Shown here in pieces: positions 1-7,361 of a stretch of 64,000 nt of DNA (position 1 is its first letter; each line of letters starts with the position of its first letter). Position numbers and translations under genes: made by a program. Location: NCBI GenBank assembly GCA_001298575.1, contig LJCV01000275.1, positions 124,001 through 188,000 of the forward strand. The letters are read 5' to 3'. The notes under the pieces were generated by a model, which saw only the letters and a list, made by a program, of their open reading frames with translations, was not told where the DNA came from and did not search any database. The DNA is from Actinobacteria bacterium OK074. GTDB lineage: Bacteria; Actinomycetota; Actinomycetes; Streptomycetales; Streptomycetaceae.

Positions 1-1535
1 AGCAGCGTCTCGCTGTTGTGGCCGATCTGTTCGGCTTCGTCGAGGGTGGCGGCGAGGGCGTGCCAGCCGGGTTCCTGCAAGACGGTGTCGGCGAGTTGTG
101 GGAGCGCGGTGCGCAGGGTCGCGGCGTGCCGGGACTGCGCGGCCCCGGCGAGGCGGCGTCCCTTGTTCCGCAGTTCGGTCATCGGTGCTGCCGCCGCCGT
201 GCGGTAGGCGGCGCGCAGGTGGGCGGCGGTCTGGCGGGCGGCTGCGGCCTGTTGGGCGTGGTGGTGTTGGGCGTGCCAGCGGGCGATGGCGATGGTCAGG
301 AAGATGATGGTGTCGATGACCATGGCGGTGGTGGCGCCGTCTTCGCCTCGGCCGAGGGCGGGTCCGGCGTAGATGAGTTCGCGGGCGGCCTGGCGCAGGG
401 CGCGGGCGTGGCGGTACTGGGCGCGGGTGTGAGAGCGTCCGGCGCGTTCGTAGGCGGCGGCTGCTGCCCGGAGTTCGGTGCGGGTGGCGGCGGCGGAGGT
501 TTTGGCGAGGGCGTCGAGGATCTCGCCGGCCGCCGCGATCTGGGCGGCTGCGGCGCCGTCGTCGTCCTGGTCGACGACGGTGATCGCGTTCCAGGCGGCG
601 GTGGCCGCCGTGCGCCGTGCTCGTGCGGGTCCGGCGGTGACGGGGGCGGTGCCGCCCGCGGACCGGTCGGAGCCGGGTGGGGCTGCCGGGGTGCTGGCTC
701 CGTCCGTGAGGCGGGCGCGGATGCGGGGAAGGGAGAGGTCGGGGGCGAGTTTGGAGCCGGGGTACCAGACCGGGGCGCCGTCCTTGTTGCGGTCGCCGGG
801 CAACGCGACGTTGTAGCCGAGCAGGTCGCCCGAGGGCGCGGTGCGGGGTTTGACGAGCAGGCCGGAGGCGGTGAGCCGGTCGAGGAACTCGTTCTCGTCG
901 GCTGCTCCGGCGACCGCGCGTCGTACGGTCTCACGCAGTTCCTCGCGGGCTGTGCGGGTACGGCCCAGGCGCTGTGCTTTGTGGTGCTCGGCGCTGGTGG
1001 GGCGCCGGGCGGCGGTGCCGTCGCCGGCGTTGACGCGGACGAGTCCGTAGTCGATCTCGATGAGGCGACAGGCAGCCTGGGCGCGCTTGCCGGAGCGAAA
1101 ATCCTTGGGGGGACGTCCGTCTTCGCGCACCCGGGTGGCGACGATGTGGATGTGGTCGTCGGCGTGGCGTACGGCGGCCCACCGGCAGCCGGGCTCGCCG
1201 CCGCCGGGGTCGATGCCGGTGGCGGCGACGACGCGGCGGGCGATGTCGGCCCAGTCGTCGTCGCCCAGGATGCGGTCGGTGGGGTCGGCGCGGACGGAAC
1301 AGTGCCACACGTGCGGCTTGGGGCGGCGGTGTTCGGGCAGGGCCTGGAGGGGCTGGTCGAGCAGGAGTTGGAGGTCTTTGAGGGTGGCGTGCGGGTCGCG
1401 GCCCGGGTCGGGGGCGAAGCCGTCGAAGGACGCGACCAGGTGGGGGTCGGTGTGCTCTTCGCGTTTGCCGGGGCCGTAGAGGTAGGCGAGCAGACCGATG
1501 GTGCGGGTGCCGCCCTTGTGGACTTTGGGGATCAT
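1..1535 (-). CDS. Relaxase / mobilisation nuclease (C-terminus cut by window edge)
   Basis: The minus frame opens with ATG at 1535 and stays open to position 1, so the C-terminus lies outside the window. The N-terminus reads MIPKVHKGGTRTIGLLAYLY and is followed by a GxGKREEHTDPHLVA segment typical of actinobacterial relaxases. The metal-binding three-histidine motif is visible as HADDHIHIV near residue 120. Such proteins nick oriT and stay bound to the transferred strand through a tyrosine. The C-terminal part is Ala/Arg-rich and helical. The start overlaps the stop of the MobC-like gene by 4 nt (ATGA), so the two are coupled. A long open frame on the plus strand here is a high-GC shadow. Confidence 0.88.
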   Translation of the reverse strand, partial: MIPKVHKGGTRTIGLLAYLYGPGKREEHTDPHLVASFDGFAPDPGRDPHATLKDLQLLLDQPLQALPEHRRPKPHVWHCSVRADPTDRILGDDDWADIARRVVAATGIDPGGGEPGCRWAAVRHADDHIHIVATRVREDGRPPKDFRSGKRAQAACRLIEIDYGLVRVNAGDGTAARRPTSAEHHKAQRLGRTRTAREELRETVRRAVAGAADENEFLDRLTASGLLVKPRTAPSGDLLGYNVALPGDRNKDGAPVWYPGSKLAPDLSLPRIRARLTDGASTPAAPPGSDRSAGGTAPVTAGPARARRTAATAAWNAITVVDQDDDGAAAAQIAAAGEILDALAKTSAAATRTELRAAAAAYERAGRSHTRAQYRHARALRQAARELIYAGPALGRGEDGATTAMVIDTIIFLTIAIARWHAQHHHAQQAAAARQTAAHLRAAYRTAAAAPMTELRNKGRRLAGAAQSRHAATLRTALPQLADTVLQEPGWHALAATLDEAEQIGHNSETL

Positions 1536-2173
1536 GCTGGTGGTGTCTGCTGGTTGAGAAGGCGGGTCGCTGCGTTGCCGACGCGTTCGGCGGCTGTCCG
1601 GACGACGCGGATCGTGGTGTCGATGTGGGGCGCGTCGCCGCCGGTGTTGAGGACTCTGGCGACTTGGTTGAGGTTGCTGCCGACCCAGCCGAGGTGGCGG
1701 CGGGCGGCGAAGAGTTCGGCGATCACTTCGCGTTCGGAGGCGACCGTGGCGGCGGTGCGTTCGAGGTCGCGGGCGGCGGTGAGGGCCGCGTGCGCGAGGA
1801 AGCCGGCGAGGGAGAGGCCGCACGCGTCGGCGGCTGCTTTGACGGCTGTGAACTCTTCGTCGTTGAAACGGGTGTTGGGCTGGTGTCGGCGTTTGCGGTC
1901 GGGGCTTTGTCGGGGGCGCTGGCGGGCGCGTCGCGCGGGCGCGGGGTCGGTCTGGCGGGTTGCGTCGTCGTGCTGGGTTTCTCCCCTCTGTGGCTGCGGT
2001 CCGCCCTCGGTCGCCGCCTTTGTGACCTGCGCCCCCTGGTGCGGGTCAGGTCCCGCCGCCCCTGCGGCGGGGCCGGCGGAAGCTACGCTTCCGCCCCAAC
2101 TTGCTGCGCTGCGAACCGAGTTGGTGTTCGGCGACGTGTCGGCGCGGTTCGGGTGCATGCGCGGCTCGCTCAC
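1532..2173 (-). CDS. MobC-like relaxosome accessory protein
   Basis: 213 residues from a GTG start. The first ~95 residues are basic and low-complexity. From about residue 100 comes a segment (RFNDEEFTAVKAAADACG, then LSLAGFLAHAAL) that resembles the ribbon-helix-helix DNA-binding region of plasmid MobC proteins, then the typical helical region with LGWVGSNLNQVARVLN. MobC-type proteins bind near oriT and help the relaxase open the DNA. The gene sits directly before the relaxase with a 4-nt overlap and overlaps the preceding small gene in the same way (GTGA). The family call rests on the NLNQVAR motif plus the position. Confidence 0.82.
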   Translation of the reverse strand: MSEPRMHPNRADTSPNTNSVRSAASWGGSVASAGPAAGAAGPDPHQGAQVTKAATEGGPQPQRGETQHDDATRQTDPAPARRARQRPRQSPDRKRRHQPNTRFNDEEFTAVKAAADACGLSLAGFLAHAALTAARDLERTAATVASEREVIAELFAARRHLGWVGSNLNQVARVLNTGGDAPHIDTTIRVVRTAAERVGNAATRLLNQQTPPA

Positions 2174-2391
2174 GGGGCCTCATCGGGGACGATGCGCAGT
2201 TGTTGCTGGAATTCCGCTGCCAGTTCGAGGACCTCGTACGGTCCGTGGAGCAGTCGGATCGGGGCGTTCGCCCGGGTCCGGATCAGCCAGCGGCCGTCAG
2301 GCCCCTCGGCGGCGCCGTGCAGGAGTCCGTAGCGGAGCAGAACGTCGATCCAGGCACGGGCTTCGGTGCTGGTGGTGCGGCGTGGGTGCAT
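2170..2391 (-). CDS. Small hypothetical protein of the mobilisation operon
   Basis: About 73 residues starting MHPRRTTSTEARAWIDVLL at ATG 2391. An upstream in-frame start at 2520 would overlap the preceding gene and adds only low-complexity residues, so the internal ATG is preferred. The sequence (WIDVLLRYGLLHGAAEGPDG, then RWLIRT) looks like a compact folded domain. No family is recognised. It lies between the DUF2637 gene and the MobC-like gene and is coupled to the latter by a GTGA overlap, so it is probably part of the same transcript. Confidence 0.6.
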   Translation of the reverse strand: MHPRRTTSTEARAWIDVLLRYGLLHGAAEGPDGRWLIRTRANAPIRLLHGPYEVLELAAEFQQQLRIVPDEAP

Positions 2392-2468
2392 GTTCGCCTC
2401 GGTTTCGGGTCGGATCCCGGCGGGCCCGCGGTGAGGCGGGCCCGCCGGGGTGGTGATCGGGGGTGGGG

Positions 2469-3821
2469 TCAGACCGTGGCGCTGCTGGTCTGGCGGCGTT
2501 CGCGTTCTTCTTTGAGGCACTGCAGGATCGGGCCGAGGCGTTCATTGCTGACCTGCACCCGGTCCGCCGGGTCCTGCACGGCGGTGTTGTGCCGGTCCAG
2601 TGCGGCACGCAACAGGGTCCGTTTCAGGACCGGTTCGCCCCTGACGATGTCGCGCACGGCTTTGAGGAGCGCCTCGAAGTCCGCGTCGCCCCCCGGGACC
2701 GGGACCGGGTCCGCGGCCTGGTGCGGGAGACTGTCTTGGTCGCGCTCGCCGTGGGGACGGTCCTCGGGTTCGCGCGGACCGGTCCGCGATTCTTCGTGGT
2801 CCGCGGCGGCCCGCTGGTTGCCCTCCCCACTGCCGCCCGGACCGGCAGCCCCGTCGGCCGTCGCGGAGCGGACCCGGAGGTCACGCTCCTCCCGGTCCGC
2901 GTCCACGCGCAGACCGGTCCCCGGTCCGGCGTACTCCGGTCCCCGGTCCGCCACGTGACGCTTCATCAGGCCGGTGTGCGGACCCTGGGCGGCTTCGTCC
3001 GCTTCTTCCCCGTGCGCAGACGGTGATCCGGCTCGCGGCAGTCCGCCCTCCGGGGTCGGGACGAGGTTCGTGCGCGGTAGCGGCGTGCTGTCCGGCCAGG
3101 GCACGGTCCGCGTCCGGGGACCGGAGGGGCGGTCGGTTCGCGGACCGGGGTGCGCTCCGTTCGCCGTCACGGGCCGGTCCGCGACTGGGACGGCGGGGCT
3201 GGGGACCGGTCCGGGGTGCGGTCCGCGACCGTTGTCGTCGTCGGGTCCGTCGTACCGGCCGGTCCGTGCCCGGGCGAGCGCCCGGTCCGCGGTGGCCGGG
3301 TCGGGGAGCCCGGTCCGCCGGACGCGGTCCGGTCCGCGGTGCGGTCCGCGCTCGGCGGACCAGTGCGGGGAGACGGTCCCAGGGGTGGGGTGGCGGGCGA
3401 TGAGGATGTAGAGGTGGACGGCTCCGGCGAGGGCGAGCGGGGCGACGGTCGACAGGATGCCTACGGTGGTGTCGCCCAGTCGTAGGCCGGTCGTCGTGTT
3501 CCGCCCGTCGAGCTGGTTGAGGCGGATGGCGTGCAGGGCGTTGGCCCAGATGCTGGCGGCGGTGGCGGTGGCGAAGAGGGTCCACACGTACAGGCGGGTG
3601 GCCCAGGGGGCGGTGTGGGTGAGGATGAGGGCGCGGACGCCGTAGGCGATGAACCCGTCGATCACGGCGGGGAAGAGGTAGGTGAGCATGCCCCGGACGT
3701 GGATGGCGACGGCCATCTGCTGGAGGGCGTCGTAGGACAGGGCGCAGCCGGCGCCGCCCAGGACGAGGATCGCCGCGCGGTCCAGGACGCCGAGTGCGGT
3801 GGGGGTGGGCGCGGGTGTCAT
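2469..3821 (-). CDS. DUF2637 membrane protein, SpdB-like
   Basis: 450 residues. The ATG at 3821 overlaps the stop of the WhiB-like gene (ATGA). Residues ~10-150 carry four likely membrane segments (AAILVLGGAGCALSYDAL, MLTYLFPAVIDGFIAYGV, LYVWTLFATATAASIWA, VGILSTVAPLALAGAVHLYI), the layout of DUF2637/SpdB2 proteins linked to plasmid spread between mycelial compartments. Residues ~160-360 are a low-complexity Arg/Pro/Gly/Thr linker whose DNA is crowded with GGTCCG/CGGACC hexamers. The last ~70 residues (FEALLKAVRDIVRGEPVLKR and on) form a separate helical, possibly DNA-binding, domain. The spread role is inferred from the family. Confidence 0.78.
   Translation of the reverse strand: MTPAPTPTALGVLDRAAILVLGGAGCALSYDALQQMAVAIHVRGMLTYLFPAVIDGFIAYGVRALILTHTAPWATRLYVWTLFATATAASIWANALHAIRLNQLDGRNTTTGLRLGDTTVGILSTVAPLALAGAVHLYILIARHPTPGTVSPHWSAERGPHRGPDRVRRTGLPDPATADRALARARTGRYDGPDDDNGRGPHPGPVPSPAVPVADRPVTANGAHPGPRTDRPSGPRTRTVPWPDSTPLPRTNLVPTPEGGLPRAGSPSAHGEEADEAAQGPHTGLMKRHVADRGPEYAGPGTGLRVDADREERDLRVRSATADGAAGPGGSGEGNQRAAADHEESRTGPREPEDRPHGERDQDSLPHQAADPVPVPGGDADFEALLKAVRDIVRGEPVLKRTLLRAALDRHNTAVQDPADRVQVSNERLGPILQCLKEERERRQTSSATV
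2770..3365. repeat. Cluster of GGTCCG/CGGACC hexamers inside the DUF2637 gene
   Basis: By eye there are more than 20 copies of GGTCCG or its complement CGGACC in about 600 bp, in all three coding frames, against roughly one expected at this base composition. Examples lie in 2775-2810, 2888-2950, 3208-3225 and 3300-3355. The copies are irregularly spaced and often adjacent, giving CGGACCGGTCCG-type palindromes. They encode the low-complexity linker. They could be protein-binding sites or simply a codon-level low-complexity expansion. Confidence 0.6.
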
Positions 3822-4615
3822 CAGGCGGCGGTCTCCAGGCCGGTGCGGTTCTGGGCCGCAGGCGTGCCGGGCGTGGTGACGGCGGTGGGCGCCAGCCGCT
3901 TGTGGAGCTGGGCGTACGCCCGGTCTTCGGCGCGTTGTGCGGCTTCGGTGAGCAGCTCGGCGGCGCGGCTGAGACTGATCCCGAGGATCCGGGCGACCTC
4001 CGTGTAGGGCACCCGGGCGTCGTGGGCGGCAGAGAGGTAGGCCCGGCGGTGGGGCTGCTTGAGGTCGGTGGGGGTGCCGTCGAGGGCGCTCTGGACCAGC
4101 CCGGTGTCCACGTCGGCCTCGACGGCACGCCGCACGTTGCGGCGGGCGTCGCGCAGCAGCTGGCGGGCGTACTTGCGGGTGACGCGCAGGATGGCGGCGA
4201 GGTCCTCGGCGCTCAGGTTCTCCTGGAGGGCGCGGTGGGCCAGGCCCTCGCGTTCCGCGGCGGAGAGGTGCAGACGCTGGCCGCCGAGGGCCGCCTCGAT
4301 GCGGGCTTCGTCGCGGCGGTAGCGCAGTCCGATGTGCAGCGGGAGGCGCTCTTCGCGGGTGAGTCCGCCGCGGATGCCGTGGCGGGCGTCGGTCTCCAGG
4401 GCGTTGTCGAGGCAGATGCGGCGCACGGGGCACCACTGGCAGATCTCTTTGGCCTCGCGTATCGCGTCGAAGTCGCTGGGGTTGGGGAAGAAGAGGGTGT
4501 CGGCGAGATCGGGCTCGATGGTGCGGCACACGGTCCGGTCGTGCCACTGGTAGTCGCCGGTACTGGCGAACTCGGGCGCGGTGGAGGTGGTGGTGGGCGG
4601 GGTGGGGGCGTGCAT
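3821..4615 (-). CDS. WhiB-like Fe-S protein with a C-terminal HTH-like extension
   Basis: 264 residues from ATG 4615. Four cysteines in WhiB order (C30, C59, C62, C68; core ICQWCPVRRIC) should bind a 4Fe-4S cluster, and the turn HGIRGGLT follows as in Wbl proteins. Typical Wbl proteins have ~85-130 residues. This one continues with helical blocks that look like repeated helix-turn-helix units (LSAEDLAAILRVTRKYARQL; VPYTEVARILGISLSRAAEL). Wbl proteins act with sigma-factor region 4, and plasmid and phage copies are common. It overlaps the DUF2637 gene by 4 nt. The HTH extension is an inference from sequence pattern. Confidence 0.85.
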   Translation of the reverse strand: MHAPTPPTTTSTAPEFASTGDYQWHDRTVCRTIEPDLADTLFFPNPSDFDAIREAKEICQWCPVRRICLDNALETDARHGIRGGLTREERLPLHIGLRYRRDEARIEAALGGQRLHLSAAEREGLAHRALQENLSAEDLAAILRVTRKYARQLLRDARRNVRRAVEADVDTGLVQSALDGTPTDLKQPHRRAYLSAAHDARVPYTEVARILGISLSRAAELLTEAAQRAEDRAYAQLHKRLAPTAVTTPGTPAAQNRTGLETAA

Positions 4616-4686
4616 CAGGGGGTCTCCGATCGTCCCCGTGCGCAAGGGGGGAGGCGCCGGGGCGGGTGAAGTCGGGCGTGGGGGGC

Positions 4687-5391
4687 TCAGGCGGGGCGGT
4701 CGCGGCGGCGGTCGGGCCCGTCGAGGGTGATCTGCTCGGCCATGCCCGCGATGCGCGAGGCGATACGGTCACCGAGCTTCGAGCGCAGGCTGGCGACGGG
4801 GAGGTTGCTGGTCATCACGGTCGGCAGCTCGTGGTTGTAGCGATGGTTGACGAGCCGGTAGGTCAGCTCGTCGGTCCACTCGGTCATCCGGGCGGCACCG
4901 AGGTCGTCCAGGACGAGCAGCGGCGTGCGCAGCAGGTGGCGCAGCATCCATTCCGGGTCCAGACCCGGGCGCGGGCGCATCTCGGCGTACAGGTCGGCTG
5001 CGGTCACCGCGTTCCAGTGGACGCCGATCCCGGCGCCGAGCAGGGAGCGGATCGCACCGTACGCCTGCCGGGTCTTGCCGGTACCGGTGGGTCCCAGCAG
5101 CAGCAGCGAAGGCCCGGTGGTCACCTGCCGACGGGCGCCCGCGCTCGGGGCGCTGGCCTGCCGGCCGACCGTCCGGCACCAGGCCGCGACGCCCGGGTGG
5201 TCGGCGACCGCATGACGGAAGCGCGGCGGGATCCGCTCCTGCGCGGCTTCCAGCGCGGGGATGGGCTCGGGCGTGTCCGCAATCGGCGTCGCCGGGTCGA
5301 TCCCGCGGGCGGCGAACCTGGCGGTCAGGCGAGCCACGCTGGGGTGCAGACCCACACGCTGCGGCTCGTCGAGGCGGTATCGCTCGGTCAC
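4687..5391 (-). CDS. DnaC/IstB-type ATPase, probable helicase loader
   Basis: 234 residues from GTG 5391, which overlaps the stop of the initiator-like gene (GTGA). The Walker A motif is GPTGTGKT and Walker B is PLLVLDDLGAARMTEW; the later block PTVMTSNLPVASLRSKLGDR matches sensor and arginine-finger regions of DnaC-like AAA+ proteins. Such proteins load replicative helicase at an origin opened by an initiator. The gene order initiator then loader parallels phage O/P-type modules, which supports this role. A transposition helper (IstB) is the alternative, but no partner transposase is adjacent. Confidence 0.85.
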   Translation of the reverse strand: MTERYRLDEPQRVGLHPSVARLTARFAARGIDPATPIADTPEPIPALEAAQERIPPRFRHAVADHPGVAAWCRTVGRQASAPSAGARRQVTTGPSLLLLGPTGTGKTRQAYGAIRSLLGAGIGVHWNAVTAADLYAEMRPRPGLDPEWMLRHLLRTPLLVLDDLGAARMTEWTDELTYRLVNHRYNHELPTVMTSNLPVASLRSKLGDRIASRIAGMAEQITLDGPDRRRDRPA

Positions 5392-6464
5392 AGCGCCTCC
5401 TCGTACGCCGTGCTGTCCGCCGGGTTGGTCCACGGCTGGTAGACGCCCTTCGCCCCGGCCCCGGCGGGGGCGGCGTTCATGACCTCGTTCACGAGGCTGG
5501 CCAGGGTCGAGGGGTGAAGCCCCTTCGTCCTCAGCCGTTCCAGGGCGGTGCGCAGGCAGCCGGGGTCAATGCCTTCGTCGAGCAGCCCGTTGATCTCACG
5601 GCCGAGATGCCCGAGGAAACGTTCCGGCGGGCGGCGGGCGCAGGACGCGACGTACTCGCCGACCAGGATCCGGGCCGAGACGGTGTCCAGCGCTGGCGCT
5701 GTGCGCCCCGTAGGTACTGATCCAGGATCCAAGATCCTAGATCCAGACGCCGAGGACTCGTCGAGCCATCCACGAGGGTTCGACGAGCCCTCGTCGAACC
5801 CTCCACAGCCTGCGCCGTTCTCCCCCTGGCTCCTGCTCGCGCCGTCGCCGGCCCCCGTGGAGTTCTCGGCCATGGCCACGGTGCCCTTGTCCTCCGAGAC
5901 GGCGTGCGGGTGCCCGGTGGTGCTGGCTGTCCCGGTGTCCGGCGTGTGCGCCGAGGGCTCGACGAGCCCTCCGCGAAGGCCCGGCGAACCCTCGGGGACG
6001 AAACGGCGAGGGCTCACTACGGTCCCGGCGTCGTGGACTCCGGAGGGGTGCGGTGCACCGGGACCGGACTGCGGGTGCCGCACGCAGACGTCCTTGCACT
6101 CACCGCAGCGCTGCTCGGCCTGGTGGACAGGGCAGCGCGGCAGGCGCGACGCGCTGGGCCGGTCGATCTTCTGGTGCTTGGCCCAGTTGACGACGTGCAG
6201 GTATCCGCGCCCGTCACAGCCGGTGTAGCGGCAGATCATCCCCTCGCCCGTGAGCTGCTGGAGGTCCTCCTCGACCCGGAAGGGAGTGTGGTCGGGGTCG
6301 AGGGGCCACAGCCGTCCCGCGATGATCGCCGCGTGGTCGCGGTGGCGTCCGTAGTCGTCCGCCTGCGTCAGCAGGCCGAGGAAAGTCCACCGGGCAGTCA
6401 GCGACACCGCGGCCATCGACTCGGAGACGAACGCTTCCGGCTTGATGGTCCTGATCCGCGCCAT
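5388..6464 (-). CDS. Replication-initiator-like protein of phages and integrative elements
   Basis: 358 residues from ATG 6464 (MARIRTIKPEAFVSESMAAV). The first ~120 residues form the winged-helix-like N-domain common in actinophage and mobile-element replication proteins (SLTARWTFLGLLTQADDYGR, VVNWAKHQKIDRPS), followed by a Cys-containing block (CPVHQAEQRCGECKDVC) that may bind metal. The middle ~130 residues are low-complexity and their DNA holds tandem heptamers and inverted repeats. The C-terminus (ILVGEYVASCARRPPERFLG and on) is helical. The protein is directly upstream of, and coupled to, the helicase loader. The initiator role is inferred from domain layout, context and repeats. Confidence 0.7.
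   Translation of the reverse strand: MARIRTIKPEAFVSESMAAVSLTARWTFLGLLTQADDYGRHRDHAAIIAGRLWPLDPDHTPFRVEEDLQQLTGEGMICRYTGCDGRGYLHVVNWAKHQKIDRPSASRLPRCPVHQAEQRCGECKDVCVRHPQSGPGAPHPSGVHDAGTVVSPRRFVPEGSPGLRGGLVEPSAHTPDTGTASTTGHPHAVSEDKGTVAMAENSTGAGDGASRSQGENGAGCGGFDEGSSNPRGWLDESSASGSRILDPGSVPTGRTAPALDTVSARILVGEYVASCARRPPERFLGHLGREINGLLDEGIDPGCLRTALERLRTKGLHPSTLASLVNEVMNAAPAGAGAKGVYQPWTNPADSTAYEEAL
5719..5746. repeat. Four tandem heptamers GATCCWR (iteron-like)
   Basis: Four exact-length units follow each other without gaps: GATCCAG (5719-5725), GATCCAA (5726-5732), GATCCTA (5733-5739), GATCCAG (5740-5746). They lie within the low-complexity middle of the initiator-like gene. Because the 7-bp period is out of register with codons, the repeat is maintained at the DNA level and is not a protein repeat. 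Iterons inside the initiator gene next to a helicase loader resemble the lambda O-gene origin layout. Confidence 0.6.
5774..5803. repeat. 13-bp perfect inverted repeat in the initiator gene
   Basis: GAGGGTTCGACGA at 5774-5786 is mirrored by TCGTCGAACCCTC at 5791-5803 with a 4-nt spacer GCCC. A related unit lies 179 bp away at 5953. Candidate initiator-binding or strand-exit site. Confidence 0.65.
5953..5971. repeat. 9-bp inverted repeat related to the one at 5774
   Basis: GAGGGCTCG (5953-5961) and CGAGCCCTC (5963-5971) flank a single A. The left 19 bp differ from the 5774 unit at one base (GAGGGYTCGACGAGCCCTC), so the two are dispersed copies of one site. Partial copies (CGAACCCTCG near 5985, GGCGAGGGCTC near 6005) follow. 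Confidence 0.6.
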
Positions 6465-6465
6465 G

Positions 6466-6756
6466 TCAGCGCCCCCCGCCGACACCCTGCCGGGCGGTTC
6501 GCGCCGGGCGCCGGTCCGTTTCCGGCGTGACGTACGCAACGGCAGCCACGAGCCGCAGGGCGGCGGTGCGGGCACGGTTGCCCAGGAGCCGCAGGCAGCG
6601 GCTGACGCTCTCCACGGCGCGCGGATCCCGGCCGCTCAGGGGACGCCGCCCGCGTGAGCGGACGGACAGCCCGTCCAGCAGCGGGGCGGGCAGCAGCACC
6701 GGGGGTGCGCCCGATGGACTGGGGGCGCTGTGCCTTTCGCGATCGGCAGCAGGCAT
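6466..6756 (-). CDS. Small hypothetical protein upstream of the initiator
   Basis: 96 residues from ATG 6756, preceded by GGAG at a normal distance. Its stop lies 1 nt before the initiator start, so they share a transcript. The protein is Arg-rich with one plausible helix pair (RCLRLLGNRARTAALRLVAA). No family is recognised. It is the first gene of the minus-strand replication operon and could be regulatory, but nothing in the sequence shows that. Confidence 0.45.
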   Translation of the reverse strand: MPAADRERHSAPSPSGAPPVLLPAPLLDGLSVRSRGRRPLSGRDPRAVESVSRCLRLLGNRARTAALRLVAAVAYVTPETDRRPARTARQGVGGGR

Positions 6757-7145
6757 GCAAGAATCTCCGTCCGAGCAGAACCGCTCCGGGTGTCCTCGCG
6801 AAAAGGTCCGGATCAGTTCGGTGAAGTGCGCTCACGCCCTTGCCGGGGCGGGAGCGCTGTACTGTCCGGCGTCTGGGAGTTACCGCTCTCAGACGCCGAC
6901 GGTGTTTACGGGGCCAGCCCCCGTGACACGCGGCGGGCGTCTCCTGACGCCGTCCTCCTTCCGCCCCACCGCGTGGCCCGCTTTCCGGCGGAGCAGCAAC
7001 ATACGCAGCACACCCGCCCAAGATCCAGTGGTGTTTCTCCCGACCGGCGGACACGGCGGACCGCCTCGGGCGAACCAGCAGCCGGACAACCCACCACGCC
7101 CTCGCATCCTGGAGAGTTCCGGGCAGACGTCGAGCCGAGCCGCAT

Positions 7146-7162
7146 ATTGCGCGTGGCGCAAT
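7146..7162. promoter_or_regulatory. Distal palindromic operator ATTGCGC-GTG-GCGCAAT
   Basis: Seven-base arms with a 3-nt spacer, the same arms as in the two promoter-proximal copies 120-160 bp downstream. The identical arms and different spacer sequence indicate a site recognised through its half-sites. Confidence 0.6.
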
Positions 7163-7283
7163 TCAGAAAGCGTGATTCGCCTCACGGTGACGGCGCTCTC
7201 CCTCCCCTGGCGTTCCGCGAATTGAAGCTGGAACTTATTCTGTTCTCACGGCAACCGTCAAGACCGTCTCAAGATCCGCCGTA

Positions 7284-7324
7284 ATTGCGCTCAGCGCAAT
7301 TTAGGTAATTGCGCTCAGCGCAAT
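7284..7324. promoter_or_regulatory. Tandem palindromic operators before the oxidoreductase gene
   Basis: Two identical copies of ATTGCGCTCAGCGCAAT lie at 7284-7300 and 7308-7324, 24 bp centre to centre, 38 bp before the ATG at 7362. The flanks extend the symmetry (AATT on both sides). They should overlap the promoter, so a dimeric repressor responding to an electrophile or quinone is a reasonable guess. The regulator is not identified in the window. Confidence 0.75.
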
Positions 7325-7361
7325 TACCGTCGTGATCTTGGCTGTGAGAGGAAAGCGCCAC

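Larger units (their letters stand above)
6757..7361. promoter_or_regulatory. 605-bp divergent intergenic region
   Basis: This stretch separates the minus-strand replication operon from the plus-strand oxidoreductase gene. No convincing gene is seen. It contains three copies of the palindrome ATTGCGC-N3-GCGCAAT, one at 7146 and two next to the oxidoreductase start. The rest (6757-7140) shows no repeat or RNA feature that I could recognise. Confidence 0.6.

Noticed and set aside
18..2456. 812-codon open frame on the plus strand opposite the mobilisation genes
   Set aside because: Gly/Val/Ala-rich shadow composition; the opposite strand has recognisable relaxase and MobC motifs in overlapping genes.
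2770..3365. CRISPR array
   Set aside because: The hexamers are far too short, irregularly spaced and inside a coding gene.
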